From NCBI RefSeq assembly GCF_965118895.1, contig NZ_CBCPJJ010000004.1, positions 1 to 64,000 on the forward strand: a stretch of DNA of 64,000 bases, written 5' to 3'. Both the position numbers and the translations under genes were made by a program. Positions 50,196 to 59,711 of the stretch are shown piece by piece. The notes beneath the pieces are model-generated. The model saw only the letters and a program-made list of their open reading frames with translations. It did no database searches and was not told the origin of the DNA. Every line of letters begins with the position of its first letter. The stretch's first letter is position 1. Source of the stretch: Rahnella inusitata_A. GTDB lineage: Bacteria > Pseudomonadota > Gammaproteobacteria > Enterobacterales > Enterobacteriaceae.

Positions 50196-50298
50196 TTTTG
50201 CTCCTCAGTTATTCATCGCGTTAATGGAGGGATGATAGCGCCTCCGTGAAGGAGGCGCAGCACTGAAGTGTAAAAGCTGGCGTGTAAAACCCACTACA

Positions 50299-51399
50299 TC
50301 AGCCAAAAAGGTGGTGGATTAGCTGGTTAATGCCTGCGCCGCCGACAATCAGCCAGACGAATAACATCGCCGCCAGCAGCATTGGTTTCAGGCCTGCCTG
50401 ACGCAGTGCGCTGATGTGCGTAGTCAGACCGAGTGCCGCCATCGCCATCGCCAGCAATACCGTGTCGAGAGTAATCAGCGCCGGGATCCAGCTGTGCGGC
50501 AGAATATCCAGCGAGTTAAACGCCGCCACCAGAATAAAGAACAGCGCGAACCACGGAATGGTGATGTTGCGCATTCCCGTTGCCTGACCTTCTGCCTGCA
50601 CGCCTTTGCGACGGGCGATCCAGCCGGATAACAGCAGCAGGAACGGCGCCAGCATCATTACGCGGATCATCTTGGCGATCACCGCCGCGTTTTCCGCCTC
50701 CGGGCTGATACCCTGACCCGCCGCCACCACCTGTGCCACTTCATGCACCGTTGAACCGGTGTAAATGCCGAACTGTGACGCCGTGAAGTTCAGCCAGTGA
50801 TAATGCGCGTTGAGCTGCCACAGCCACGGATAGAGGAAGATGGCGGCGGTGCCAAAAATCACCACCGTCGCGACGGCGACCGTCACTTTCTCGGCCTTAG
50901 CGTTGAGCACCGGCTCGGTGGCCATCACCGCCGCAGCCCCACAAATACTGCTGCCCGCGCCGATCAACATTGAGGTATCGCGGTCTAACTTAAATACCCG
51001 CTGCCCGAGCCAGCAGGCGAGGGCAAAAGTGGAGCACAGCATCGTGGCGTCGATCAGAATGCCGGTCGCACCGACATCAGCGATCTGCGCAAAGGTGAGG
51101 CGCAGGCCGTAAAGAATGATCCCCAGACGCAGCAGACGCTGTTTTGCCAGCGTCACGCCTTCGTCACACCAGGGTTTTGCGGCCGGATAGACCGTGTTAC
51201 CGATCACCATGCCGATAACAATCGCCAGCGTCAGCGCGCTGAGGCCGAGCTGGTTCAGTGCGGGAAAATCGCTCAGCCACACCGCCAGGGCGGTGATTGC
51301 GCCGGTCAGTAAAAGGCCGGGCAGTACGCGGCTGAACCACAAAGGCTGCGGGCGGTCGTGTTTCGCCTCGCTTACGTGATTGAGCTGAAATGTCTTCAT
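50299..51399 (-). CDS. yeiH: YeiH, UPF0324/PSE-family membrane protein
   Basis: 366 aa. About ten membrane spans. Signatures GAGSSICGAAAVMATEPV and STVHEVAQVVAAG are typical of the family (putative sulfate/anion exporters). The start at 51399 has AAGGAAAC upstream. Divergent from yeiE, its known regulator in relatives. Substrate not established. Confidence 0.92.
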   Translation of the reverse strand: MKTFQLNHVSEAKHDRPQPLWFSRVLPGLLLTGAITALAVWLSDFPALNQLGLSALTLAIVIGMVIGNTVYPAAKPWCDEGVTLAKQRLLRLGIILYGLRLTFAQIADVGATGILIDATMLCSTFALACWLGQRVFKLDRDTSMLIGAGSSICGAAAVMATEPVLNAKAEKVTVAVATVVIFGTAAIFLYPWLWQLNAHYHWLNFTASQFGIYTGSTVHEVAQVVAAGQGISPEAENAAVIAKMIRVMMLAPFLLLLSGWIARRKGVQAEGQATGMRNITIPWFALFFILVAAFNSLDILPHSWIPALITLDTVLLAMAMAALGLTTHISALRQAGLKPMLLAAMLFVWLIVGGAGINQLIHHLFG

Positions 51400-51602
51400 C
51401 GTCCGTTTCCTTGTTAGTGGTGAACAACAGGAGTGATGAGACAAGGCTACGCCGCCCTTATATAAAAATGAAATTGATTATAACTTTATAACCTATCACT
51501 AAAACTGGTATAAAAAGGGCGGTCGAAAAGAGCGGGCTGACCAAAGGTCTATACTGATAAAAGAAAACGCGTCGTCAGGCGCGCGAAGATAGCGGGACAT
51601 TT

Positions 51603-52475
51603 ATGCACATTACATTGCGACAACTTGAAGTCTTCGCCGAGGTGCTGAAAAGCGGTTCGACCACGCAGGCATCGGTGGTGCTTTCATTATCACAATCTGC
51701 CGTCAGCGCCTCGCTGGCCGACATCGAAAGCCAGCTCGGCGTGCAGCTGTTTGACCGCGTCGGGAAGCGGCTGGTGATCAACGAACACGGCCGTCTGCTG
51801 TATCCGAAAGCGCTGGCACTGCTGGAGCAGGCGGGTGAAATCGAACGTCTTTTCAATCACGATAACGGCTCGCTGCGCATTGGCGCGAGCAGCACCATCG
51901 GTAACTACATGCTGCCGGCGATGCTGGCGGAATATCGTCTGGATTTCCCCGGCACGCCGCTGGAACTCAACGTCGGCAATACTAACGACGTGATCAACGC
52001 CGTCGCGGATTTCCGGGTCGATCTGGGCCTGATTGAAGGGCCGTGTCAGATGCCGGAGCTTATCACCCAACCCTGGCTGGATGATGAGCTGGTGGTGTTT
52101 GTCGCACCGGAGAATCCCCTGGCAAGTCAGCCGGTAACGCTCGAAGCGCTTGCGCGCGAACCGTGGATTTTACGCGAGCGCGGGTCTGGTACACGCGAAG
52201 TGTTGGATCACCTTTTGCTGCCGCAGTTGCCGGATTTCAATCTGGTCATGGAGCTTGGGAATTCTGAAGCGATCAAACACGCAGTGCGCCACGGGATAGG
52301 CATCAGCTGCCTGTCGCGGCGCGTCATTGCCGAGCAACTGAGCAGCGGCACGCTGGTGGAAATCCGCCTGCCGGTCCCGCCGCTGGTGCGCAAACTGTAT
52401 CTGATCCATCACCGCCAGAAGCACATCTCCAGCGCATTATCACGGTTTTTAACCTACTGTCGGGAATCGCAATAA
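51603..52475 (+). CDS. yeiE: YeiE, LysR-type regulator
   Basis: 290 aa. HTH: LRQLEVFAEVLKSGSTTQASVVLSLSQSAVSASLADIE, in two parts TTQASVVLSLSQSAVS and LRQLEVFAEVLKSG. CysB/YeiE subgroup; effector domain with SSTIGNYMLPAML and GNTNDVINAVADF. Divergent from yeiH with 203 bp between, the place of its binding sites. In enteric bacteria YeiE controls yeiH (sulfite/anion stress) and iron and virulence genes; the yeiH pairing is conserved here. Confidence 0.93.
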   Translation: MHITLRQLEVFAEVLKSGSTTQASVVLSLSQSAVSASLADIESQLGVQLFDRVGKRLVINEHGRLLYPKALALLEQAGEIERLFNHDNGSLRIGASSTIGNYMLPAMLAEYRLDFPGTPLELNVGNTNDVINAVADFRVDLGLIEGPCQMPELITQPWLDDELVVFVAPENPLASQPVTLEALAREPWILRERGSGTREVLDHLLLPQLPDFNLVMELGNSEAIKHAVRHGIGISCLSRRVIAEQLSSGTLVEIRLPVPPLVRKLYLIHHRQKHISSALSRFLTYCRESQ

Positions 52476-52606
52476 CAGTCTTTCGCTAATGATCGGCGGC
52501 CAGTTATGAAGGTGTCTTATAACAGGTCGTTCCTGCTATTCAGAGCGGCAGGTTTTGCTACAATCCGCGCTTAAATTTTAGAATGACGAGCGGATATAGG
52601 GAAAAC

Positions 52607-54097
52607 ATGGCTCAACAACCTACAAAAAATACGCAGGTGGCACCCACACTGCGTCGCGAGCTGAAGGCACGTCACTTAACGATGATCGCCATTGGCGGCT
52701 CAATTGGTACAGGGTTATTCGTCGCCTCAGGCGCGACGGTGTCACAGGCAGGTCCGGGCGGCGCGCTGCTGTCTTATGCGCTGATCGGCATCATGGTGTA
52801 CTTCCTGATGACCAGCCTCGGCGAACTGGCCGCGTTCATGCCGGTCTCAGGTTCATTCTCCACTTACGGCTCCCGCTATGTAGAAGAAGGCTTTGGTTTC
52901 GCACTGGGCTGGAACTACTGGTACAACTGGGCGGTGACCATTGCGGTAGATCTCGTGGCCTCGCAACTGGTGATGAACTACTGGTTCCCGGATACGCCGG
53001 GCTGGATCTGGAGCGCCTTGTTCCTCAGTTTGATCTTCCTGCTGAACTACATTTCTGTTCGCGGTTTCGGTGAAGCTGAATACTGGTTCTCGCTTATCAA
53101 AGTCGTCACCGTCATCATCTTTATCGCCGTCGGCGTGCTGATGATCACCGGTATTATGCGCGGTGGCGAAACGGCGGGCTGGCACAACTGGGCTATCGGC
53201 GATGCGCCGTTTGCAGGCGGATTTGCCTCAATGATAGGCGTAGCGATGATCGTCGGATTCTCCTTCCAGGGGACTGAGCTTATCGGCGTCGCGGCGGGCG
53301 AATCTGAGAACCCGGCTAAGAATATTCCCCGCGCGGTGCGGCAGGTGTTCTGGCGTATCCTGCTGTTCTATATTCTGGCGATTCTGGTCATCAGCCTGAT
53401 CATTCCTTACACCGATCCGAACCTGCTGCGTAACGAAGTCGGCGATATCTCCGTCAGCCCGTTCACGCTGGTCTTCCGTAACGCCGGTCTGTTGTCGGCC
53501 GCAGCGGTGATGAACGCCGTGATCCTGACCGCCGTGCTCTCCGCCGGTAACTCAGGTATGTATGCGTCTACCCGTATGCTGTTCACACTGGCCAGCGAAG
53601 GCAAAGCGCCGCGCATGTTCGCCAAACTGTCGAAAGGCGGCGTACCGCGTAACGCGCTGTATGCGACAACCGTCGTGGCCGCGCTGTGCTTCCTGAGCTC
53701 AACCTTCGGTAATCAGACCGTTTACCTGTGGCTGCTGAACACGTCAGGCATGACCGGTTTTATCGCCTGGCTCGGTATCGCAATCAGTCATTACCGTTTC
53801 CGTCGCGGCTATGTTTCGCAGGGGCGTGATCTGAAAGACCTGCCGTATCTGTCTGGTTTCTTCCCGTTCGGCCCGGTATTCGCCTTTGTGTTGTGTCTGA
53901 TTATTACACTCGGCCAAAACTATCAGGCGTTCCTGAAAGACACCATCGACTGGTACGGCGTCGCCGCGACCTATATCGGCCTGCCGCTGTTCCTGATCAT
54001 CTGGTTCGGTTACAAGCTGACAAAAGGCACGAAAGTGGTGAAATACAGCGAAATGGAGTTCCTAAAATACGTCGAGACTAAAAGTAGCGACCAATAA
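52607..54097 (+). CDS. lysP: LysP, lysine-specific permease
   Basis: 496 aa (E. coli 489). APC-family amino-acid permease with 12 spans; ARHLTMIAIGGSIGTGLFVASG (spans 1 unwound region, in parts: LTMIAIGGSIGTGLF) and GFSFQGTELIGVAAGESENP (substrate site). Start at 52607 has AGGGAAAA upstream; the open frame from 52583 is not needed. Imports lysine and, in E. coli, holds CadC inactive. Strong TTCG-loop terminator follows. Confidence 0.96.
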   Translation: MAQQPTKNTQVAPTLRRELKARHLTMIAIGGSIGTGLFVASGATVSQAGPGGALLSYALIGIMVYFLMTSLGELAAFMPVSGSFSTYGSRYVEEGFGFALGWNYWYNWAVTIAVDLVASQLVMNYWFPDTPGWIWSALFLSLIFLLNYISVRGFGEAEYWFSLIKVVTVIIFIAVGVLMITGIMRGGETAGWHNWAIGDAPFAGGFASMIGVAMIVGFSFQGTELIGVAAGESENPAKNIPRAVRQVFWRILLFYILAILVISLIIPYTDPNLLRNEVGDISVSPFTLVFRNAGLLSAAAVMNAVILTAVLSAGNSGMYASTRMLFTLASEGKAPRMFAKLSKGGVPRNALYATTVVAALCFLSSTFGNQTVYLWLLNTSGMTGFIAWLGIAISHYRFRRGYVSQGRDLKDLPYLSGFFPFGPVFAFVLCLIITLGQNYQAFLKDTIDWYGVAATYIGLPLFLIIWFGYKLTKGTKVVKYSEMEFLKYVETKSSDQ

Positions 54098-54128
54098 CGG
54101 GATTTGCGTTTTTCACGCGGTTATCAAG

Positions 54129-54155
54129 GCGGAGCTTCGGCTCCGCTTTTTTTTT
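54129..54155 (+). terminator. lysP terminator
   Basis: GCGGAGC / GCTCCGC stem with TTCG tetraloop (54129-54146) and nine T. Confidence 0.96.
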
Positions 54156-54261
54156 ATGTCTTTATTTCGTTTTTTTCGCCCGGCAGCGTAATGCTTTGTT
54201 ACCTCAGTCTTGTTTCGCCGCACGGCATCCCTCTATATTCTTTAGGGGTTATGTAAACTGC

Positions 54262-54280
54262 ATTGATAATCGTTATCATT
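54262..54280. promoter_or_regulatory. Fur box upstream of the siderophore ABC operon
   Basis: ATTGATAATCGTTATCATT, a 19-bp near-palindrome (perfect TGATAATCGTTATCA) matching the GATAATGATAATCATTATC consensus; 50 bp before the start codon. Predicts iron repression of the operon, possibly through cirA. Confidence 0.88.
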
Positions 54281-54330
54281 TCTTTTATTGTTAGCGCCTC
54301 TTCAGGGAAACGTAAAGGAATCGGAAGAAG

Positions 54331-55494
54331 ATGAATTATCAGCAGAATTTGGTAAGCCCCCGCGTTGCCGGAGGCATTTTGGCACTGGCGATGGGCGTCA
54401 TGAGTTTTGGTGCGCAGGCCATCACGGTGACCGATATCGCCGGGCGAACCGTTACGGTACCGGATGATGTTCAGCGAGTGGTGCTGGGAGAAGGGCGGTT
54501 GTTCTTTGCTGTTTCCCTGCTGGAAGGGCAGAAACCCTTCGACCGCATTGTTGGCTGGCAGGGTGATTTCCGCAAGTTAGATCCGCAAACCTACGCTACC
54601 TATCAGGCTAAATTCCCGCAGATCGACAAAATCCCGCTGATTGGTAACACCAGCGCCGACAGCATTAGCCCGGAGAAAGTGCTCACGCTCAATCCGCAGC
54701 TGGCGATTTTTGGTTTGTCGGGGCACGGTCCGGGCAAGGAAAGCGCGCTGGTCACGCAGTTACAAAAAGCCGGTGTGCCGGTGGTCTTTGTTGATTTCCG
54801 CACCTCACCGCTGAAAAATACCCTGCCGAGCATGGAATTGCTGGGCAAAGTCCTGAACCGCGAAAAGCAGGCGCAGGATTACATCGCGTTTTATAAAGAC
54901 AACATCAAACGCGTTACCGATGTGACCAAAAACATACCCGAGCAGGATAAGCCAAAAGTGTTCATCGAACTGCGTGCGTCTACCGCTGATGAATGCTGCC
55001 GTTCAGCCGGAAAGGGCAACATGGGTGATTTTATCGATCAGGCGGGCGGCGTGAACATTTCCAAACCGCTGTTGCCGGGGCCGCTGGGGCTGGTCAATCT
55101 TGAAAAAGTGATCGCCGCGCAGCCGGACGTGTATCTGGTCAGCGGTGGCGGTAAACCGGCGAAAGCGGGGGATCCGCCACCGACCGGTCTGGTGCTTGGC
55201 GCGCAGACGACGCCAGAGCAGGCGCGCGCCAGTCTGACGCCGCTGTTGCAGCGTAAAGGCATCAGCACACTCAAAGCGGCGCAAGAAGGCCGCAGTTTTG
55301 GCATCTGGCATAACTATTATAACTCGCCGTATAACGTGCTGGCGGTTCAGGTTTTTGCCAAAGCGTTTTATCCAGAGAAGTTTGCGGACGTCGATCCGCA
55401 GCAAACCCAGAATCAGCTTTATAAACAATTCCTCGCCGTAGAGCCGACGGGCACCTACTGGACGGATGCAGTTAAACCGGAAAGCGGGAAGTAA
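54331..55494 (+). CDS. Periplasmic substrate-binding protein of an iron-siderophore ABC transporter
   Basis: 387 aa. Signal peptide to about residue 30 (ALAMGVMSFGAQA). BtuF/FecB class: TVTDIAGRTVTVPDDVQRVVLGEG near the N-terminus, GFIDQAGG-like core (MGDFIDQAGGVNIS), C-terminal WHNYYNSPYNVLAVQVFAKAFYPEKF. Ribosome site GGAAG. Delivers ferri-siderophore or heme-type ligands; the ligand is unknown. First gene of a three-gene operon under a Fur box. Confidence 0.87.
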   Translation: MNYQQNLVSPRVAGGILALAMGVMSFGAQAITVTDIAGRTVTVPDDVQRVVLGEGRLFFAVSLLEGQKPFDRIVGWQGDFRKLDPQTYATYQAKFPQIDKIPLIGNTSADSISPEKVLTLNPQLAIFGLSGHGPGKESALVTQLQKAGVPVVFVDFRTSPLKNTLPSMELLGKVLNREKQAQDYIAFYKDNIKRVTDVTKNIPEQDKPKVFIELRASTADECCRSAGKGNMGDFIDQAGGVNISKPLLPGPLGLVNLEKVIAAQPDVYLVSGGGKPAKAGDPPPTGLVLGAQTTPEQARASLTPLLQRKGISTLKAAQEGRSFGIWHNYYNSPYNVLAVQVFAKAFYPEKFADVDPQQTQNQLYKQFLAVEPTGTYWTDAVKPESGK

Positions 55495-55539
55495 GTTATC
55501 CTGCTGTAAGTTTTTACGTTGATGAGATTGAAGCAAAAC

Positions 55540-56622
55540 ATGAGTGCAACCACCGAACCTGCGCTGACGGCGAAAGCCAATGCCGACAACAGTGTTATGG
55601 GGCAATACCAGAATATCGTACGCCGCCGTTTGTCCATCATGCTTGTCCTGGTGCTGGCGATTGTCGTCTCACTGGTGATTGATTTCGTGATGGGGCCTTC
55701 GGGGTTGTCACTCAGTACGCTGTGGAAAACCTTGTTTAACGCGGCTGCTGCCGATCCGGGCACGCGGGTGATCGTCTGGGATATTCGTTTGCCGTATGCG
55801 CTGATGGCGATTGCGGTGGGCATGTCTCTTGGCCTCGCCGGTGCCGAAATGCAGACTATCCTCAATAACCCGCTGGCCAGCCCGTTTACGCTTGGCGTCT
55901 CGTCCGCAGCCGCCTTTGGCGCCGCGCTGGCGATAGTGCTGGGCATCGGTATTCCGGGGGTGCCCGACCAGTGGTTTATCTCCGCTAACGCCTTCATTTT
56001 CGCACTCCTCGCCGCGCTGATGCTCGATGGCATCACCCGCTGGACGCGCGTCGCCAGCTCCGGCGTGGTGCTGTTCGGTATCGCGCTGGTGTTCACCTTT
56101 AACGCACTGGTTTCGCTGATGCAGTTCATCGCCACCGAAGACACCTTACAGGGTTTAGTCTTCTGGACGATGGGCAGTCTGGCGCGCGCGTCATGGGTGA
56201 AACTTGGGGTGATGATGTTCGCTTTCCTCATTTTGCTGCCGTGGTCAATGATGAGCGCGTGGAAGCTCACGGCGCTGCGTCTGGGTGAAGATCGTGCAGT
56301 CAGTTTTGGTATCGATGTGCGTCGTCTGCGCCTCGGCACGCTGCTGCGCATCAGTATTCTTTCCGCACTGGCGGTGGCGTTCGTTGGCCCGATTGGCTTT
56401 ATCGGCCTGGTCGCGCCGCACATTGCCCGCCTGATGTTCGGCGAAGATCACCGCTTCTACCTGCCGGCGAGTGCGCTGATCGGTGCGCTGGTGCTGTCGA
56501 TGGCCTCCGTGGCGTCGAAAAACCTGGTGCCCGGCGTCATCATTCCGGTCGGCATTGTTACCTCGCTGGTCGGCGTGCCGTTCTTCCTGAGTATTATTCT
56601 TCGTCATCGGGGGAACGTCTGA
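55540..56622 (+). CDS. FecCD-family permease of the siderophore ABC transporter
   Basis: 360 aa from ATG 55540 (MSATTEPALTAK); an ATG at 55522 is possible, both with weak ribosome sites. About ten spans after a hydrophilic 35-residue N-terminus. FecCD signature VWDIRLPYALMAIAVGMSLGLAGAEMQTILNNPLASP (in parts: RLPYALMAIAVG and NPLASPFTLGVSSAA) and GPIGFIGLVAPHIAR loop near the C-terminus. Stop overlaps the ATPase start by one base. Confidence 0.9.
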   Translation: MSATTEPALTAKANADNSVMGQYQNIVRRRLSIMLVLVLAIVVSLVIDFVMGPSGLSLSTLWKTLFNAAAADPGTRVIVWDIRLPYALMAIAVGMSLGLAGAEMQTILNNPLASPFTLGVSSAAAFGAALAIVLGIGIPGVPDQWFISANAFIFALLAALMLDGITRWTRVASSGVVLFGIALVFTFNALVSLMQFIATEDTLQGLVFWTMGSLARASWVKLGVMMFAFLILLPWSMMSAWKLTALRLGEDRAVSFGIDVRRLRLGTLLRISILSALAVAFVGPIGFIGLVAPHIARLMFGEDHRFYLPASALIGALVLSMASVASKNLVPGVIIPVGIVTSLVGVPFFLSIILRHRGNV

Positions 56623-57458
56623 TGTCTGCCATGCTGGAAACCCCTTCTCAGGATCTCCTGAATGCCGCCACGCAAGGGCTGCAAATCCGTGATTTCAACG
56701 CCGGTTATCCGAAGCGCCGGGTTATCCGCGATCTCAACGTGCCGATGCTGCCACGTGGCAAAATTACCGTACTGCTGGGACCGAATGGCAGCGGTAAATC
56801 GACACTCCTGCGCTCGCTGGCAGGGTTAAACCGGGCGGAAGGGCAACTGATGCTCGATGGCCACGATTTGATGCCCATGCCTTTCGCACGCCGTGCCGAG
56901 CAGGTGGTGTATCTGCCGCAAACGCTGCCTGCCGGTGTGCATCTACACGTACTGGAATCGATTATCGTCGCCCAGCGTGCGTCCGGCGGGAAAAGCAAAG
57001 CGGCGGAAGGTACGGATAAAGTGATGACGCTGCTGCGACAGCTCGGCATCGAACATCTGGCGCTGAGTTATCTCGATCAGCTCTCCGGCGGGCAGAAACA
57101 GCTGGTCGGTCTGGCGCAGTCTTTAATCCGCCAGCCCTCGTTGTTACTGCTCGACGAACCGCTCAGCGCGCTGGATCTGAATTATCAGTTCCACGTGATG
57201 GATCTGGTGCGGCAGGAAACACAAAAACGCAATATCGTGACCGTGGTGGTGGTGCATGACATCAACATCGCGCTGCGCCACGGTGATCGTGTTTTGATGC
57301 TCAAAGACGGCCATCTGATCGCCGATGGCGAACCCGAGGCGGTGATCACCGCCGACAGTCTGGCGCGCGTTTACGGCGTGCGCGGACGTATTGAACGCTG
57401 CTCGCAGGGAACGCCGCAAATCCTCATCGACGGACTGGTCGGCGATCCTTCGATCTAA
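56622..57458 (+). CDS. ATPase of the siderophore ABC transporter
   Basis: 278 aa. Walker A GPNGSGKST, signature LSGGQKQLVGLAQSL, Walker B LLLLDEPLSALD, switch His in VVVHDINIALRHGD. FepC/BtuD type. Coupled to the permease by a TGATG overlap. Last gene before cirA. Confidence 0.93.
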   Translation: MSAMLETPSQDLLNAATQGLQIRDFNAGYPKRRVIRDLNVPMLPRGKITVLLGPNGSGKSTLLRSLAGLNRAEGQLMLDGHDLMPMPFARRAEQVVYLPQTLPAGVHLHVLESIIVAQRASGGKSKAAEGTDKVMTLLRQLGIEHLALSYLDQLSGGQKQLVGLAQSLIRQPSLLLLDEPLSALDLNYQFHVMDLVRQETQKRNIVTVVVVHDINIALRHGDRVLMLKDGHLIADGEPEAVITADSLARVYGVRGRIERCSQGTPQILIDGLVGDPSI

Positions 57459-57479
57459 AACGTAGTCAGATGAAGTACT

Positions 57480-57507
57480 AAAAAAACGGACGCAGCCAAA
57501 GTAGCAG
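57480..57507 (-). other. Hairpin between the siderophore ATPase and cirA
   Basis: CGGACGC / GCGTCCG arms (about 57488-57494 and 57507-57513 region) with T-run on the minus side and CCTTTC on the plus side. As a plus-strand terminator it is weak, so the ABC transcript may read into cirA. No convincing Fur box was seen between 57459 and 57655. Confidence 0.4.
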
Positions 57508-57655
57508 CGTCCGCCTTTCATATTGTGAGCCTGAAACTAAAAAATAAGATCCTGATCATCCGGGCGATTCCGTTCGCACTTTTTTTACCGGATTGACGGA
57601 AATGCATTGCAACGTCCCGCACCGACGGGGTTGTTTTATCTCATGGAGAGAAGAA

Positions 57656-59629
57656 ATGGTTAAGGTTAAATTGACACCGGCAATCAAAGCCGGGTTATTC
57701 GCACAGCTGTTTGCCGCCGCGTTCCCTGTGATGGCGGAAGACACAACCGAAGTGAAAGAAAAAGAAGATCAGATGGTGGTCACCGCCTCCGCCGTCGAAC
57801 AAAACCTCAAAGACGCGCCGGCGAGTATCAGCGTGATCACCCGTGAAGATCTGCAAAAGAAGCCGGTGCAAAATCTTAAAGATGTCCTTAAAGACGTACC
57901 GGGCGTGCAGATCACTAACGAAAGCGACAACCGTCAGGGCGTCAGTATCCGTGGTCTGGGCAGCGGTTATACCCTGATTCTGGTGGATGGCAAACGCGTG
58001 AACTCCCGCAACGCCGTCTTCCGCCATAACGATTTTGATTTGAGCTGGATCCCCGCCGAATCCATTGAGCGCATCGAAGTGGTGCGCGGGCCGATGTCCT
58101 CGCTTTACGGCTCAGACGCGCTGGGCGGCGTGGTCAACATCATTACCCGTAAAGTTGGTAAAGCCTGGCACGGAACGGTGAGCGCCGATACCACCGTGCA
58201 GGAACACCGCGATCGCGGCGACACCGGCAACGGTAACGTTTTCGCCAGCGGCCCGCTGATTGATGACCTGTTAGGCGTGAAGGTCTACGGCGCGCTGGGC
58301 AAACGTGAAAAAGATCAGGCCAGCTCCTCAAGTGGTAGCACCGGCCAGCCGCGCATCGAGGGTTACACCTCGCGCAACGCTAACGTCGAATTCTCGCTGA
58401 CACCGGATAAAGATCAGGACATCACCTTCGGCTACGGCATGGACCGGCAGGACAGGGATTCCGATACGCTGGATAAAAACCGTATTGAGCGTGAAAATTA
58501 CTCGCTCGGACACAATGGCCGCTGGGGTTTAGCCAATACCGAACTGCGTTTCTACGGTGAAAACATCGAGAACAAAAATGCAGAAACTATCACGTCGAAA
58601 AACAACTCTCTCGACGGCAAAGTGGTTATCCCTTTGGGCGAATACAATCAGCTGCTGACGTTCGGCGGAGAATACCGCAACGATAAGCTGGAAGACGGCG
58701 TGAACATGAAAAACGGTGGCAGCACGCAGGCCAATCAGTACGCACTGTTCCTCGAAGACGAATGGCGGATTTTTGAAAGTCTGGCGCTGACCGGCGGCGT
58801 GCGTATGGATGACCACGAAAATTATGGCGTCAACTGGAGCCCGCGTGCGTATCTGGTTTACAACGCCACTGACACCGTCACGCTCAAAGGCGGCTGGGCA
58901 TCGGCTTTCAAAGCACCGTCGCTGTTACAGCTCAGCCCTGACTGGCAAAGTGCGTCCTGCCGCGGCGGGTGTAACGTGGTCGGCAGTAAAGATCTGAAAG
59001 CGGAAACCAGCGAAAGCATCGAGTTCGGCCTGTACTACGCCGGAGAAGAGGGACTGCTGGAAGACGTTAACGCCAGTGCCACGGTGTTCCAAAATGATAT
59101 TGATGACATGATCACCGTTATCCGCACCGCCAATAAAAGCCTGGCACCGACCTACCAGAACTTCGTCGGCTTCGACGCCAGCGGCAATCCGATCTTCAAA
59201 TATTACAACGTGAACAAAGCGCGAATTCGCGGTCTGGAAACGGAAGTCAGCCTGCCGGTCGCCGAGGCATGGGATCTCAAGCTGAACTACACCTACAACG
59301 ACGCCCGCGATCTCAGCAACGGTGGCAACAAACCGTTATCGGAACTGCCGTTCCACACTACCAACGCCACGCTCGACTGGAAACCGTGGGACGCGTGGAG
59401 CTTCTATCTTTCTGCCAACTACAAAGGCAAAAGCCGCACCGTCACCGACGGCAACCCGACGCCGGGCGGCTACACAGTCTGGAACACCGGCGGGTCGTAT
59501 CAGGTGAATAAGGCCGTGAAAATCCGGGCCGGGGTGTTGAACCTCGGGGATAAAGATTTGAATCGGGATGACTATAGCTATAACGAAGATGGACGGAGAT
59601 ATTTTGCCGCTGTCGATTATAGTTTCTGA
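57656..59629 (+). CDS. cirA: CirA, TonB-dependent catecholate siderophore receptor
   Basis: 657 aa (E. coli 663). The start at 57656 has GGAGAG. Signal peptide to about residue 25, then the TonB box EDQMVVTAS, plug domain (VITREDLQKKPVQNLKDVLKDVPGV, RGLGSGYTLILVDGKRVN) and a 22-strand barrel; KGGWASAFKAPSLLQLSPDW and NEDGRRYFAAVDYSF are E. coli CirA blocks. Takes up linearised enterobactin-type catecholates; also a colicin and microcin receptor in E. coli. Next to lysP in E. coli; here a siderophore ABC operon stands between. Confidence 0.95.
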   Translation: MVKVKLTPAIKAGLFAQLFAAAFPVMAEDTTEVKEKEDQMVVTASAVEQNLKDAPASISVITREDLQKKPVQNLKDVLKDVPGVQITNESDNRQGVSIRGLGSGYTLILVDGKRVNSRNAVFRHNDFDLSWIPAESIERIEVVRGPMSSLYGSDALGGVVNIITRKVGKAWHGTVSADTTVQEHRDRGDTGNGNVFASGPLIDDLLGVKVYGALGKREKDQASSSSGSTGQPRIEGYTSRNANVEFSLTPDKDQDITFGYGMDRQDRDSDTLDKNRIERENYSLGHNGRWGLANTELRFYGENIENKNAETITSKNNSLDGKVVIPLGEYNQLLTFGGEYRNDKLEDGVNMKNGGSTQANQYALFLEDEWRIFESLALTGGVRMDDHENYGVNWSPRAYLVYNATDTVTLKGGWASAFKAPSLLQLSPDWQSASCRGGCNVVGSKDLKAETSESIEFGLYYAGEEGLLEDVNASATVFQNDIDDMITVIRTANKSLAPTYQNFVGFDASGNPIFKYYNVNKARIRGLETEVSLPVAEAWDLKLNYTYNDARDLSNGGNKPLSELPFHTTNATLDWKPWDAWSFYLSANYKGKSRTVTDGNPTPGGYTVWNTGGSYQVNKAVKIRAGVLNLGDKDLNRDDYSYNEDGRRYFAAVDYSF

Positions 59630-59679
59630 TTTGCAGGAGGCCGCTGCAATGGCGGCTTAGTAAAACAGTTCTCGGACAA

Positions 59680-59703
59680 ATCCTCCCCTGCGAAGGGGAG
59701 GAT
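59680..59703. repeat. REP-like palindrome between cirA and a LysR gene
   Basis: Perfect stem ATCCTCCCCT / AGGGGAGGAT with GCGA loop, between convergent genes. Same design as the element at 49279. Confidence 0.7.
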
Positions 59704-59711
59704 CAACACCT

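Noticed and set aside
55455..56423. 322-codon open frame antisense to the FecCD permease
   Set aside because: Ser/Thr-rich shadow product; the permease frame carries the family motifs.
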